Notes: generated by a model from the sequence alone, not told the origin. A DNA stretch of 64,000 nt from Psychrobacillus sp040274765 (GCA_040274765.1 JBEMAY010000003.1:1-64000), one strand, 5' to 3'; shown: positions 1 through 8,989, counted from the stretch's first letter. Program-made: numbers and translations.

Positions 1-456
1 CGAAAAAAGTGTAAGAAGATGCGGTACGTATTCCATCGGAATACCAAGAGATTAACAGAGGAAGACCGCTGGTATTTAAATCGGTATCTCTCCATGTCTG
101 AAGAATTAAGACAGGCCTATGAATTGAAAGAAGCCTTTCAACAATGGTTTACCCAAGCAAAAGAGAAGGGTCCAGAGAAAATCCTCCAGACCAAAGAAAC
201 ATTATATGCTTTTTATGAGCGTGTAAAACAAGTGGACATTCCTGAATTCAATAAAGCTATAAAGACGTTACAAAACTGGCAGGTAGAGATTCTTAATAGC
301 TTTGTTTATAACTATTCTAATGGATTTTTAGAAGGCATTAATAATTTAACAAAAGTGATTAAACGGAACGCTTTTGGTTTTCGAAATTTCTTGCGATTCC
401 GCGCTAAAATATTACTAACTCACAAGTATAAAAAGATTGGGAATCATGTTGGTTAA
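1..456 (+). CDS. ISL3-family transposase, C-terminal fragment (cut by window start)
   Basis: The reading frame is open from the first base, so the N-terminus lies outside the window; the visible ATG at 19 is only an internal Met. The C-terminal 145 residues contain the signature YSNGFLEGINNLTKVIKRNA followed by GFRNFLRFRAKILL, which is typical of the end of DDE transposases of the ISL3 family, where the last catalytic Glu sits in the NGFxEG stretch. The protein would catalyse movement of its own insertion sequence. About 45 bases after the stop lies a probable terminal inverted repeat. Whether the whole copy is intact cannot be judged from this window. Confidence 0.85.
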   Translation, partial: RKKCKKMRYVFHRNTKRLTEEDRWYLNRYLSMSEELRQAYELKEAFQQWFTQAKEKGPEKILQTKETLYAFYERVKQVDIPEFNKAIKTLQNWQVEILNSFVYNYSNGFLEGINNLTKVIKRNAFGFRNFLRFRAKILLTHKYKKIGNHVG

Positions 457-500
457 GGTGAAGGGAATTTTTACTTCACCCCAACATTTGACGTAGAACC
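1..500 (+). mobile_element. Right end of an ISL3-like insertion sequence
   Basis: The transposase stop at 456 is followed by a hairpin (ggtgaag...cttcacc, about 457-479), and the sequence ending at 500 reads tgacgtagaacc. Read inwards this is GGTTCTACGTCAAATG, resembling the GGCTCTTCGTCAAA-type ends known for ISL3-family elements. I therefore place the right boundary at about 500, inferred by resemblance because the left end is outside the window. The next eight bases, ttttatta, could be the target-site duplication, since ISL3 elements commonly make 8-bp AT-rich duplications. Confidence 0.6.
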
Positions 501-662
501 TTTTATTATGTGTTGACCCATTTGTTGGCTCAAGCAATTCATTTATTCTTCAGAAGAAAGACTTCTCATTATGCTTGTAACAGAAGTTCTAATATAATCA
601 ATATATATATATAGGAAAAAACGCACGATTATAGAGCTTATTAATAGGTAGGAGGGATTATA

Positions 663-1652
663 TTGGATTGCAACAGCTGTGTTGTAAAAGATTTGCTAGT
701 TGATTTTAAGGTTGACGGAAATACGAATAACAAGACGCTTCTAGACATATTAGAATTTATCCAAAACAGGGCATTAAGATTAGAGGAGAATGGTCAGTTC
801 ACTCTTCGTGAAAATGATGCGAAGGACTTTGTAGACTATTGTTTTGATCATATGGATATTTCGACTATTTCCTTTAAAGTTCCTAATCAGGATTGGAAGC
901 CTCTTGAGAGGATAGAGGGGCTATTTGAAGTAGAGTGGGTTGACAAGGTGATTAGAGAAGAACAGCTAACCTGCTACTATCAGCCAATAGTGGACACAGA
1001 TTATAATATTTATGCCTACGAAATTCTGTCGCGGTTTTTAGATGAAGATGGGAATATTCTATTTCCTGGTGAGGTATTTAGTGCTGCTAAGGAAAGAGGA
1101 AGACTTTATGCTTTAGATCGAATTTGTAGAATGACTGCAGTAAAATATGCAGCAAAGTTAGACAATAAAAAAGCTTTTATAAACTTTATACCTACTTCTA
1201 TTTACTCACCAGAGCACTGTTTAAAATCGACTACGGAAATAGCTACTAGTCTTAATCTAAATCCCAAAAACTTAGTTTTTGAAGTAGTAGAAACAGAAAA
1301 AGTGGAGGATATCCAACACTTAAAAAAAATAATGGCTTTTTATAAAGCACGAGGATTTCAGTATGCTTTAGACGATGTAGGAGAGGGACATAGCACGATT
1401 GAAATGCTAGGGGAAATTCAGCCTCATTTTATGAAGTTAGATATGAAGTATGTTCAAGGAGTGGCTACTGATACGGAGAAACAAAGAGTTGCCATGCAAT
1501 TTTTACAAAAAGCACAGGAAATTAACTCCATCCCTTTAGCGGAAGGTATCGAAGTAAAAGATGATTTAGAGTGGCTAAAAAGTGCAGGCTACCAATTGTT
1601 TCAAGGCTATTATTTTGGTAAGCCTCTACCCAACCCTATAAAAGCTTCATAG
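663..1652 (+). CDS. EAL-domain c-di-GMP phosphodiesterase
   Basis: A 329-residue soluble protein with an N-terminal segment of about 90 residues that I do not recognise, then a full EAL domain (about 97-325). It should hydrolyse cyclic di-GMP to pGpG. The signature is EIL at residue 120. The other metal and catalytic positions of active EAL enzymes are visible: Asn174 (FINF), Glu207 (FEVVE), Asp237-Asp238 (LDDVGEG), Lys258 (MKLD), Glu294 (LAEGIE) and Gln314 (LFQGYYFGKP). No transmembrane segment or GGDEF domain is present. The TTG start follows AGGAGGG at a normal distance. The gene is alone, downstream of the IS end, and shares a bidirectional terminator with tatA. Confidence 0.9.
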   Translation: MDCNSCVVKDLLVDFKVDGNTNNKTLLDILEFIQNRALRLEENGQFTLRENDAKDFVDYCFDHMDISTISFKVPNQDWKPLERIEGLFEVEWVDKVIREEQLTCYYQPIVDTDYNIYAYEILSRFLDEDGNILFPGEVFSAAKERGRLYALDRICRMTAVKYAAKLDNKKAFINFIPTSIYSPEHCLKSTTEIATSLNLNPKNLVFEVVETEKVEDIQHLKKIMAFYKARGFQYALDDVGEGHSTIEMLGEIQPHFMKLDMKYVQGVATDTEKQRVAMQFLQKAQEINSIPLAEGIEVKDDLEWLKSAGYQLFQGYYFGKPLPNPIKAS

Positions 1653-1668
1653 TAGCCAATAAAAAAAA

Positions 1669-1688
1669 CCGAGCAATAATTTGCTCGG
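1669..1688. terminator. Bidirectional terminator between the EAL gene and tatA
   Basis: Perfect 8-bp stem ccgagcaa/ttgctcgg with a 4-base loop. It is flanked by an A-run on the left and a T-run on the right, so it can end transcription from both converging genes. Confidence 0.9.
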
Positions 1689-1695
1689 TTTTTTA

Positions 1696-1899
1696 TTATG
1701 CTTTCTTTTTAGCGTTTGTATCATTGTCTTCTAACTTAAATTCTTCTGTTACATCATTAACAATATCTTTAGTGGAATTTTTAAATTCCTTCAATGTTTG
1801 TCCTACTGCTCTACCTAGTTGAGGTAATTTAGAAGGTCCAAATACGATTAAAGCAATAATTAGAATGATGATTAAACCTGGTACGCCGATGTTTGGCAT
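1696..1899 (-). CDS. tatA: Sec-independent protein translocase subunit TatA
   Basis: A 67-residue protein with a short N-terminal hydrophobic helix (about 7-20), the FGPSKLPQLGRAVG hinge (about 21-34) and a charged amphipathic helix and tail, the standard TatA/E architecture. It oligomerises in the membrane to form the pore that carries folded twin-arginine substrates. It lies 81 bases downstream of tatC on the same strand and is probably co-transcribed. In the well-known Bacillus subtilis tatAy-tatCy and tatAd-tatCd pairs the order is the opposite (tatA first). The terminator at 1669-1688 ends the unit. Confidence 0.95.
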   Translation of the reverse strand: MPNIGVPGLIIILIIALIVFGPSKLPQLGRAVGQTLKEFKNSTKDIVNDVTEEFKLEDNDTNAKKKA

Positions 1900-1980
1900 G
1901 GTATTTCCTCCTAATGAATATAATTGTCTATCTATTCAAATGGCTAAGTATTATTGACGTGTCACGTTATTATATCATGC

Positions 1981-2754
1981 TTATTCACTTTGGTTGTCCT
2001 CGAGTTCTTTTTCTAAAAGAGCCTCTTTGGCTAACCGACGCTTATAAGACCAAGATGATACTAAAATGCTTATTTCAAATAATAACAATAAAGGTATGAT
2101 AATGATGAAATCTGAGATAAAGTCTGGAGGTGTAATGGAAACCCCTACAACTACTAATACGAAGTATGAAACTTTTCTCATCTTACGTAGTCGATCTGGT
2201 GTGATAATTCCCAGCTTCGTAAGGAATAAAATAATTACAGGTAGTTCAAACACTATTCCAACAGGAATAATTAAATTAAACATAAATGTAAAGTATTGCT
2301 GCATTCCATAGGTTTCTGTAGCACCTATAGATTCATTGATATTAGACATGAAATCTAACATCAAAGGAAATAAAATAAAGTAGCTAAAGCTAATACCAGC
2401 TAAAAATAAGAAAAAAGAAACTGGTATAAAGTAAATAGTCCCTCGTGCTTCCTTATCCAATAGCCCTGGTCTTACGAACAACCATATTTGATGCATAGCA
2501 ATTGGTAAAGTTACAAGAATTGCTAAGACTAATGCGCATTTTACATAGATTAACAGACCATCCGTATAACCGAATATATTCCATTCTACATGAGACGCTG
2601 TGGGCTGTTGCTTGAGAAAGTTTAGCGTTTTAGGCGCAAACCAAAATCCTACTGCAAGGGATAGGATAAAGGTAGTTGCGATAATTATTAGGCGTTTTCT
2701 AAGCTCAGCTAAATGTTCGACCAGTGTAAGCTCCGGCTCTTGTGTAATTGCCAT
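1981..2754 (-). CDS. tatC: Sec-independent protein translocase TatC
   Basis: A 257-residue multispanning membrane protein. The N-terminus carries the TatC hallmark LVEHLAELRKRL (about 11-22), and the family pattern FxFGxxFELPV is seen as VGIVFELPVIILF. Six hydrophobic segments are apparent. TatC recognises the twin-arginine signal peptide and recruits TatA. The ATG start is preceded by GGGGTGA. It is the first gene of a tatC-tatA unit on the minus strand. No obvious Tat substrate is adjacent. The length matches the family. Confidence 0.96.
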   Translation of the reverse strand: MAITQEPELTLVEHLAELRKRLIIIATTFILSLAVGFWFAPKTLNFLKQQPTASHVEWNIFGYTDGLLIYVKCALVLAILVTLPIAMHQIWLFVRPGLLDKEARGTIYFIPVSFFLFLAGISFSYFILFPLMLDFMSNINESIGATETYGMQQYFTFMFNLIIPVGIVFELPVIILFLTKLGIITPDRLRKMRKVSYFVLVVVGVSITPPDFISDFIIIIPLLLLFEISILVSSWSYKRRLAKEALLEKELEDNQSE

Positions 2755-3158
2755 TTTTTCACCCCATTTTCTTTAAACAAAGGGAAAGCCGTTTATATTA
2801 GTGCTAAAGTTAGCATATTGTTACATGAATGTCCTGTACCAACTACCCATTATACTCTTTCCAGTGAATTTGTAAACTAGAAAACTTTATATTTGTTGTT
2901 AAAGGAAAAAACTGATAACACCTTATATTTTAAGGGTTTTAGAAAGAAATTGAAATTATTTAAGCTGCTTATTTTGTGTACTTTTTATGAAGTAAAGAGA
3001 TTACCGGAGAGATTTTTTAATCATTATATTTTTTGTTCTCTCTTTTCTCTTTAAAGTAATCGGATAAAATAAAGGTAAATATTTCAAAAATACACTTGTT
3101 TTCCTAAAAATGAGGTATATAATTCTATCTATCTCACAAGAAATGGACGGAATGTATC
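2755..3158. other. Intergenic region between divergent tatC and MFS genes
   Basis: About 400 bases of AT-rich sequence holding the divergent promoters. A loose inverted arrangement (agagattacc near 2997 and gtaatcgg near 3055) is visible but too imperfect to call. No ORF with a convincing ribosome site was found. Confidence 0.5.
3096..3123 (+). promoter_or_regulatory. Candidate sigma-A promoter for the MFS-capA-methyltransferase cluster
   Basis: TTGTTT at 3096-3101 and TATAAT at 3118-3123, 16 bases apart and about 35 bases before the TTG start of the MFS gene. This is a match by eye only. Confidence 0.5.
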
Positions 3159-4355
3159 TTGAGAACGTATAACGAGAAAGTCAGTATATATCATGGCATG
3201 GCTTCTACTATTGCTTTAAATTTTTCTAATAATTTTTTTCCGATCTTTGCTATTACTATTTTAGGGGCAACTAACTACCAAGTTGGATTAATCAGTTCAC
3301 TTCCGCCATTAATCGGCTTACTAATGACAGTGCCAGCAGCTCTTATATTGAACAAAGCGTATACGCAAAAGAAGCTAGTAGCAGTGTCGATTTTTCTTGC
3401 CAGACTATGCTTCTTATTCCTCGTATTAGTTATTTACTTACCGTCATCTATGCAGGCCTGGTCTTTTTTATTCATTATTGCTCTGATTAGTGTGCCTAAT
3501 ACAGTGGCTAATATAGGATGGCAAACGTTTATTAGCGGAATGATTGCAGAGGAGAGGAGGGGCCAATTTTTTAGTGATCGGAATCGATTGCTGACTTTAG
3601 TCGGTCTTATAGCGACGTTACTGATTGGAATTGTAATGAGAGAGGCTTCTGCAAATGTAAGTGCCTATCAAATTTTGTTTCTAGTTGCTTTGATGTTTGG
3701 AATGTTAGAAGTGTTTTTTATTATGAAGCACGAAGAGGAACCAGTTCAGGCAGAAGAGAGACTTCAAAAGAAAAAATGGATGGACTGGTCTATTTTTCGA
3801 AATTCCAAATACGTTTCGTTTTTAGTGGCGGCTCTCTTTTTTAACTTTGCATGGCAGATGGCTTGGGGCTTGTTCAATATATATAATGTCAGAATAGCAG
3901 AAGCGACTATTTTTTGGATAAGTATGTTTTCGGTGGGAAGCATGGTCATGCAGTTTTTCACATTTCCTTTATGGAAGCGTTGGGCAGAGAAATATAGTAA
4001 CCTTCTTATGTTTATTTGGGCAGCAGTAGGGATGGCTACTACTCCATTCCTTGTTGTATTGTCTACCAATTTATATTACTTAACTATAATTCAGACGACG
4101 TCTGGCTTCTTTCTATCTGGTACAGTGCTAATTCTGTTTAATTTACTGTTGGAAAAGTCACCGGAGCAGTCAAGGACTTACTGTATTACTTCTTACAATA
4201 TACTATTGGCATTAGTCGCGTTTATAGCACCTCAAGTGGGTATTGTCTTATTAGAGATGGTTGGAATGGAGTCCGCCATGACTATTAATTCCTGTTTACG
4301 GTTGTTGAGTGCAGGCGGTTTTCTATATGTGTATATTAGACAGAGAAATAGATAA
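3159..4355 (+). CDS. MFS transporter
   Basis: A 398-residue protein with about 12 hydrophobic segments in two bundles separated by a charged cytoplasmic loop (EEPVQAEERLQKKKWMD, about 190-210). This is the typical layout of the major facilitator superfamily. The loop after helix 4, GMIAEERRGQFFSDRNRL, resembles a group of uncharacterised Bacillota MFS proteins. The substrate cannot be deduced. The start is TTG at 3159 with a weak ggacgga upstream; an ATG a few codons inside is an alternative. The capA-like gene follows after 24 bases, so an operon is likely. Confidence 0.8.
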   Translation: MRTYNEKVSIYHGMASTIALNFSNNFFPIFAITILGATNYQVGLISSLPPLIGLLMTVPAALILNKAYTQKKLVAVSIFLARLCFLFLVLVIYLPSSMQAWSFLFIIALISVPNTVANIGWQTFISGMIAEERRGQFFSDRNRLLTLVGLIATLLIGIVMREASANVSAYQILFLVALMFGMLEVFFIMKHEEEPVQAEERLQKKKWMDWSIFRNSKYVSFLVAALFFNFAWQMAWGLFNIYNVRIAEATIFWISMFSVGSMVMQFFTFPLWKRWAEKYSNLLMFIWAAVGMATTPFLVVLSTNLYYLTIIQTTSGFFLSGTVLILFNLLLEKSPEQSRTYCITSYNILLALVAFIAPQVGIVLLEMVGMESAMTINSCLRLLSAGGFLYVYIRQRNR

Positions 4356-4379
4356 AGATGATAGAAGGAGGTTTACAGT

Positions 4380-5441
4380 TTGAAAATTTTACTCCCTTTT
4401 CTATTAGTATTTATCGTCGTATTATCTTATTATAATGCACAAATCATAAACCCAATGAAAGAAGAGTTTACAGGTAAAGAAGTAGCCAATTTTCAACAAA
4501 CTTATAAAGAGAGTCAAATAGAAATAGGAATGGTCGGAGATATATTATTGCATAGCCCTCTTTACAACTATTCTAGTTTTCTCCCATCTTTTGCGAATGT
4601 AGAAGGAGAACTGAACCAGCTGGACTTTTTACTTGCAAACCAAGAATCTCCACCTGCAGGAGAAGCATTTGGTTTATCAGGATACCCCAACTTTTCTAGT
4701 CCTGCTCATATTATTAGGGATCTTAAGGGCGTAGGTGTTGATATGATATCTTTAGCCAATAACCATACACTTGATAAGAAAGAAGCAGGCTTATTGGCAG
4801 CTATTGAAACAATGGAAGCTAATGATATTCCTTACATGGGAGCCCATAAATCAGTGGAGGACCAACAAACAGATAGAATATTTGAGGTTAACAATATTAA
4901 GTTAGGCTTTTTAAACTATACTTATGGATTAAATGGACATAGAGTGCCAGAAGGCAAAGAGTATTTAGTGAATATAATAAATAACAAGCAGATGGAGCAA
5001 GACATTCAATCCTTAAGGCAAAAGGTAGATGTGGTAGTAGTCAGTCTCCACTGGGGAGAAGAGTATGCCTTAGAGCCCAATCTGAAGCAAAGAGAGCTTG
5101 CCCATTTGTTAGCTAATGTAGGAGCGGATATCATTTTTGGTCATCATCCACATGTCATTCAGCCTTATGAAAAAATTACAACGAGTAAGGGAGAAAGCCA
5201 TGTATTCTTCTCGCTAGGTAACTTCTTTTCCGCACAGCAATTTGATAGTACAAATATCGGTGGGATTGCCAAGTTACAAATCACGAAAAGAGAAGTACAG
5301 GACAAGGTGACGATTCGCATTGAAAACCCTTCTTTTACAGGGACGATTGTTTCAAAAGGAAATCCGTACAAAGTATCCTTGCTAGAAGAGGTTAATAGAC
5401 AAAAAAATGACTGGGTCCAGCAGCATATTTTTGGTGAATAA
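4380..5441 (+). CDS. CapA-family (PGA_cap) metallophosphatase-like protein
   Basis: A 353-residue protein with an N-terminal hydrophobic segment (about 2-20) that should anchor or export it, followed by a CapA/PgsA-type domain. Calcineurin-like metal motifs are visible in order: IGMVGDILLH, ANQESPP, SLANNHTLD, VSLHWGEEY, GHHPHVIQPYE and FFSLGNFF. The family includes the CapA/PgsA subunit for poly-gamma-glutamate capsules, but many members stand alone with unknown substrates. No capBC genes are present here, so a capsule role is not supported. The TTG start is preceded by AGAAGGAGG. It sits between an MFS gene and a methyltransferase, apparently in one operon. Confidence 0.82.
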   Translation: MKILLPFLLVFIVVLSYYNAQIINPMKEEFTGKEVANFQQTYKESQIEIGMVGDILLHSPLYNYSSFLPSFANVEGELNQLDFLLANQESPPAGEAFGLSGYPNFSSPAHIIRDLKGVGVDMISLANNHTLDKKEAGLLAAIETMEANDIPYMGAHKSVEDQQTDRIFEVNNIKLGFLNYTYGLNGHRVPEGKEYLVNIINNKQMEQDIQSLRQKVDVVVVSLHWGEEYALEPNLKQRELAHLLANVGADIIFGHHPHVIQPYEKITTSKGESHVFFSLGNFFSAQQFDSTNIGGIAKLQITKREVQDKVTIRIENPSFTGTIVSKGNPYKVSLLEEVNRQKNDWVQQHIFGE

Positions 5442-5456
5442 ATTGAGGAGGTCGCA

Positions 5457-6065
5457 ATGAACGAATCAGATTATGAACGATTGTTAAGAATACAGACAGT
5501 TGGAATGAGAGAATGGAAATATCAATCCTCCCATTATAATCGTTACGAGGCAACCCCGTACGATGCCTTAAAAATACTGTTTGAAGAATATGATTGGCAG
5601 AGGGTGAAGGGGATAGTTGACTTCGGATGTGGTAAAGGCAGAGTCCCTTTTTACGTCCACCACTTTCATAACATTTCTATTACAGGAATAGAGATGAGTG
5701 GACAGCTTTACCAACAGGCAATGGAAAATCTCATGAAGTATATGGAAAGAGCAAGAACTTCTCGAGCCTCTATCAGCTTTGAATGTTGTTTAGCAGAGGA
5801 GTACAGGATAGGTGCACTGGAAGATTGCTTTTATTTCTTTAATCCCTTTTCCACTCCTATATTTCAAAAGGTAGTTCATAATATTTTAGAGTCGTTAGAA
5901 GTACACCCGAGGACAATGGATATTATTCTCTACTATCCAACCTCAGACTATATCGAGTTTTTGGAGCAGGAAACTATTTTTAAGCTTTGGAAGGAAGTAC
6001 ATATTCCTGAGCATTATGAACAAAACAACAACGAGCGTATAATGATTTATCGTTATGCATTATAA
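5457..6065 (+). CDS. Class I SAM-dependent methyltransferase
   Basis: A 202-residue cytoplasmic protein. The SAM-binding motif I is VDFGCGKGRVPFY (about 59-71), followed by an acidic residue at the end of strand 2 (TGIEMSG). The substrate is unknown. Motif IV appears as FYFFNPFS, where NPF takes the place of the NPPY of N-methyltransferases. The start follows GAGGAGGTCGCA, 15 bases after the capA-like gene, so it is co-transcribed. A strong bidirectional terminator follows the stop. Confidence 0.75.
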   Translation: MNESDYERLLRIQTVGMREWKYQSSHYNRYEATPYDALKILFEEYDWQRVKGIVDFGCGKGRVPFYVHHFHNISITGIEMSGQLYQQAMENLMKYMERARTSRASISFECCLAEEYRIGALEDCFYFFNPFSTPIFQKVVHNILESLEVHPRTMDIILYYPTSDYIEFLEQETIFKLWKEVHIPEHYEQNNNERIMIYRYAL

Positions 6066-6105
6066 AAAAGAGAAGCCTGTTTCAGAAAATCAGGCTTCTC
6101 TTTTT
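6065..6105. terminator. Bidirectional terminator
   Basis: Stem agagaagcctg/caggcttctct with an 11-base loop and A/T runs on both sides. It separates the plus-strand methyltransferase from the converging TetM-like gene. Confidence 0.92.
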
Positions 6106-8029
6106 ATAAGCAATGCATTGCTTTTTCTGCCTCGTACCAGGGTACTTGATAACCAGTACCCTTAGCGCAAAAGATAGAGGTGGAGGTATATTCTGGATCA
6201 GCGTCTTTGTTGTAACCGATACTTTCTATTATCTCCACTTGATTATGACATCGGTCGTAGCCACTGAATAATAGGTTTAAAGTTCCTTTCCCGCGAGTGT
6301 AGGATGCAAAGGTAGTACTGTAATTCATAAAAGTAGCAACTGGTACTCTTCCCTTAACGATAACCTTATCATCCATATTTTCAGGCGAATCAAATGTCCC
6401 ATGGGCCTGTTGGATATCCGAAATCACTCTACCAATTAGGTCCATATCCACTTTAATTTTAAAATTATAATAGGGCTCTAAGAGCACATTTTTTGCTTTT
6501 TCTAGTCCTTGTCGCAAAGCCCGGTAAGTAGCTTCTCTAAAGTCCCCACCAGATGTGTGTTCATTATGTCCGCGTCCTGTCAGCAAAGTTATATTCACAT
6601 CTGTCAGTGCCGAGCCAGTCAGTAAGCCATGATGGTCTTTTTCTAGAAGGTGATCCCTTACTAGGTTTTGGTTTCCGATTGACAAATCATTGGCATGGCA
6701 AATGTTATGAAAGGTCACTCCAGAACCTCTCTCTGCAGGCTCGATTAATAGGTGCACCTCAGCATAATGTTTTAATGGCTCAAAATGACCGTAGCCTTTA
6801 ACATCGGTCTCAATCGTTTCCTTGTAAAGAATCTTTGGTTCTCCAAACATCACATCAAAATGAAAGCGCTCCTTAACAATTTGTACGAGTACCTCAAGTT
6901 GGATTACACCCATTACGTGTACATGGACCTCCTGAAAATACTCATCCCAAAAAACCTGTAGAGAAGGGTCTTCCGCGTCTAAAAGCTTAAAGGATTTTAG
7001 TACTTCTTTAACATGGATAGAAGGATCAAAAATGACCTTGGATTTTAAAGTAGGTATCAGATCGAAATGTATCCTATCATGAATAGCACCGATTGTATCT
7101 CCAATAGAAGCGGCAGTTAACCCTGTTACGGCAACTAGTTCACCTGCTGTTACCTCATCTATTGTTTTAAATTTCTTTCCACTATATTGACGTAGCTGAG
7201 TTATTTTCTCCAGTGCGTCTCCGACAGTCACTTCATCTCTTACTCTTAGCTTTCCACTTAACACTTTTAGAAAGGTTACGCGATTGCCATTTTCATCATG
7301 ACGAATTTTATATACTTGGGCAGTAAAATCTTTGCTTGAATTATAGTTTGTTTCCGTAAGCTTATCGATAGCTTCCAAAAAGTCCGATACTCCAATATCC
7401 TTTAAGGCTGATCCAAATGCACAAGGAAATACGCTACATTCTGCAATCATTTGCTTGAACTTCGTTGTCCATAGGTGTTCATTAAATCTATTTTCCATGT
7501 AGGCTTCTAAAAGAACTTCATCTCGCTCAGCGATAAATTCAATTAATTCTTCAGTATAACTGGTAGGCAAGTGACAAACATCTTTACTTAGGTTCGCTTT
7601 TATTTCCTCGAGTACTTGGATGGGATTAGTATCCTGATAATCGATTTTATTGATAAAAAAGAAGGTAGGTATTTTATGTTTGCGGAGCAGCTGCCAAACT
7701 GTCTCGGTATGTCCTTCCACTCCATCTACTGCGCTTATCAATATAATGGCGTAATCCATGACCTGAATAGCACGTTCCATTTCGGGAGAAAAATCAACAT
7801 GGCCAGGAGTGTCAATAATGTAATAAGTAGAATTATTATAGGAGAAGACACCCTGGTCAGCAAAAATAGTAATGCCTCTATCTTTTTCTATCGTGTGACT
7901 ATCAAGGAAAGAGTCCTTGTGGTCAACTCTACCTCTTTGTCTAATTGAGTTTGTATGAAAGAGCAGTTGCTCCGAAAATGTCGTTTTCCCTGCATCAACA
8001 TGTGCTAGAATTCCAATAGTTTTATGCAT
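6104..8029 (-). CDS. TetM/EF-G-family GTPase (ribosomal protection protein-like)
   Basis: A 641-residue translational GTPase with the domain order of EF-G and of the tetracycline ribosomal protection proteins. GTP motifs are clear: AHVDAGKTT (about 9-17), RGITI, DTPGHVDF and NKID. Domain IV and V segments follow. I moved the start to the ATG at 8029 because AAAGGTGAT lies just before it; the longer frame has no ribosome site. In Tet(M) the domain IV tip carries YYSPVST before the DFR motif; here the stretch reads LLTGRGHNEHTSGGDFR, so real tetracycline protection is doubtful. Many Bacillaceae carry such an undefined paralogue. It is a single gene between two terminators or promoters. Confidence 0.85.
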   Translation of the reverse strand: MHKTIGILAHVDAGKTTFSEQLLFHTNSIRQRGRVDHKDSFLDSHTIEKDRGITIFADQGVFSYNNSTYYIIDTPGHVDFSPEMERAIQVMDYAIILISAVDGVEGHTETVWQLLRKHKIPTFFFINKIDYQDTNPIQVLEEIKANLSKDVCHLPTSYTEELIEFIAERDEVLLEAYMENRFNEHLWTTKFKQMIAECSVFPCAFGSALKDIGVSDFLEAIDKLTETNYNSSKDFTAQVYKIRHDENGNRVTFLKVLSGKLRVRDEVTVGDALEKITQLRQYSGKKFKTIDEVTAGELVAVTGLTAASIGDTIGAIHDRIHFDLIPTLKSKVIFDPSIHVKEVLKSFKLLDAEDPSLQVFWDEYFQEVHVHVMGVIQLEVLVQIVKERFHFDVMFGEPKILYKETIETDVKGYGHFEPLKHYAEVHLLIEPAERGSGVTFHNICHANDLSIGNQNLVRDHLLEKDHHGLLTGSALTDVNITLLTGRGHNEHTSGGDFREATYRALRQGLEKAKNVLLEPYYNFKIKVDMDLIGRVISDIQQAHGTFDSPENMDDKVIVKGRVPVATFMNYSTTFASYTRGKGTLNLLFSGYDRCHNQVEIIESIGYNKDADPEYTSTSIFCAKGTGYQVPWYEAEKAMHCL

Positions 8030-8101
8030 ATGATCACCTTTTGTTTTCGTCCTTCTTTGTATTATAGCAAACGAAAGGAGAAACAAAAGGCGAGAGGATT
8101 A

Positions 8102-8989
8102 CTATCTAGAAAGTGCTTTTAGACCATTTCCACGTCTTCTTTTATTGGCTTTTGAAACAAAGCCATCGTGAGGTTTAAATAGAAAGACGAGCATGAATAG
8201 AACACCAATCATAGCTGCCATCATACCGGCAATGGAGGTGTTCCAAAGCTTTGCCATATAGTAGCCAGTAATAGCTGCTGTGATGCCAAACGTCATACTC
8301 CACATAATCATTCCTCTTACACTTTTACTCATTAAATAAGCTGTAGCAGCAGGTCCAATAAGCATGGCAACTACTAAGACTGCACCTACACTATCAAATG
8401 CAGCGACAGTAGTAAGGGAGACAAGCGTCATGTAAGAGTAATGCATCGCCAAGATTGGCACACCAATGGATAAAGCGAATACAGGATCAAACGTAGACAG
8501 TTTAATCTCTTTATAAAACAAAATGAGGAAAGCTATATTAAGTAATAGTACAAAAAGTAGCATCCAAACTGCTTTTGGCATTTCGGCACCTAAAATACTC
8601 CATGTATCCCAAGGGACAAATGCTATTTCCCCCATTAACACATGTTCTACGTCTAAATGTACATTACCAGCAAATAAGGTGATGAATAATACGCCTAAGG
8701 CAAAAAGAGAAGTAAATACAACTCCAATAGCAGCATCCTCTTGTAATCCGCCTGATTGAAGGAGCTGTACTAGAAAAGTAGTAAGTAAACCAGCAAGGGC
8801 AGCCCCAATTAGCATCCAAACGCCGTTTAAGGACTGGGTAATCATGAAGGCCACCACGATTCCAAACAATACTGTATGACTTATGGCATCAGCTATCATA
8901 GCTGTCTTTCTAAGTATAAGAAAAACACCCGTCAGACCACATGTGATCCCTACAAGCGAACCGGTGAGTAATACCCAAAACTCATTCAT
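8102..8989 (-). CDS. mntD: Manganese/zinc ABC transporter permease (MntD-like)
   Basis: A 295-residue ABC-3 family permease with about eight membrane segments and the conserved sequence KTAMIADAISHTVLFGI near the N-terminus (about 28-44). It forms the membrane channel with the adjacent MntC-like permease. It is the last gene of the four-gene mnt unit and overlaps mntC by 8 bases. The C-terminus is basic. Metal choice (Mn versus Zn) rests on the MntR-type operators upstream of the operon rather than on this protein. Confidence 0.88.
   Translation of the reverse strand: MNEFWVLLTGSLVGITCGLTGVFLILRKTAMIADAISHTVLFGIVVAFMITQSLNGVWMLIGAALAGLLTTFLVQLLQSGGLQEDAAIGVVFTSLFALGVLFITLFAGNVHLDVEHVLMGEIAFVPWDTWSILGAEMPKAVWMLLFVLLLNIAFLILFYKEIKLSTFDPVFALSIGVPILAMHYSYMTLVSLTTVAAFDSVGAVLVVAMLIGPAATAYLMSKSVRGMIMWSMTFGITAAITGYYMAKLWNTSIAGMMAAMIGVLFMLVFLFKPHDGFVSKANKRRRGNGLKALSR

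Noticed and set aside
2990..3070. Loose inverted arrangement agagattacc ... gtaatcgg upstream of the MFS gene
   Set aside because: Matches are short and separated by low-complexity T-rich DNA; not better than chance by eye.
6104..8029. Calling the EF-G-like gene a tetracycline resistance determinant
   Set aside because: Domain IV tip motif of Tet(M) is absent and there is no mobile or regulatory leader context.
8030..8086. N-terminal extension of the TetM-like GTPase
   Set aside because: It ends with the ribosome site itself (AAAGGTGAT), so the ATG at 8029 is the start; the GTPase fold begins immediately there.
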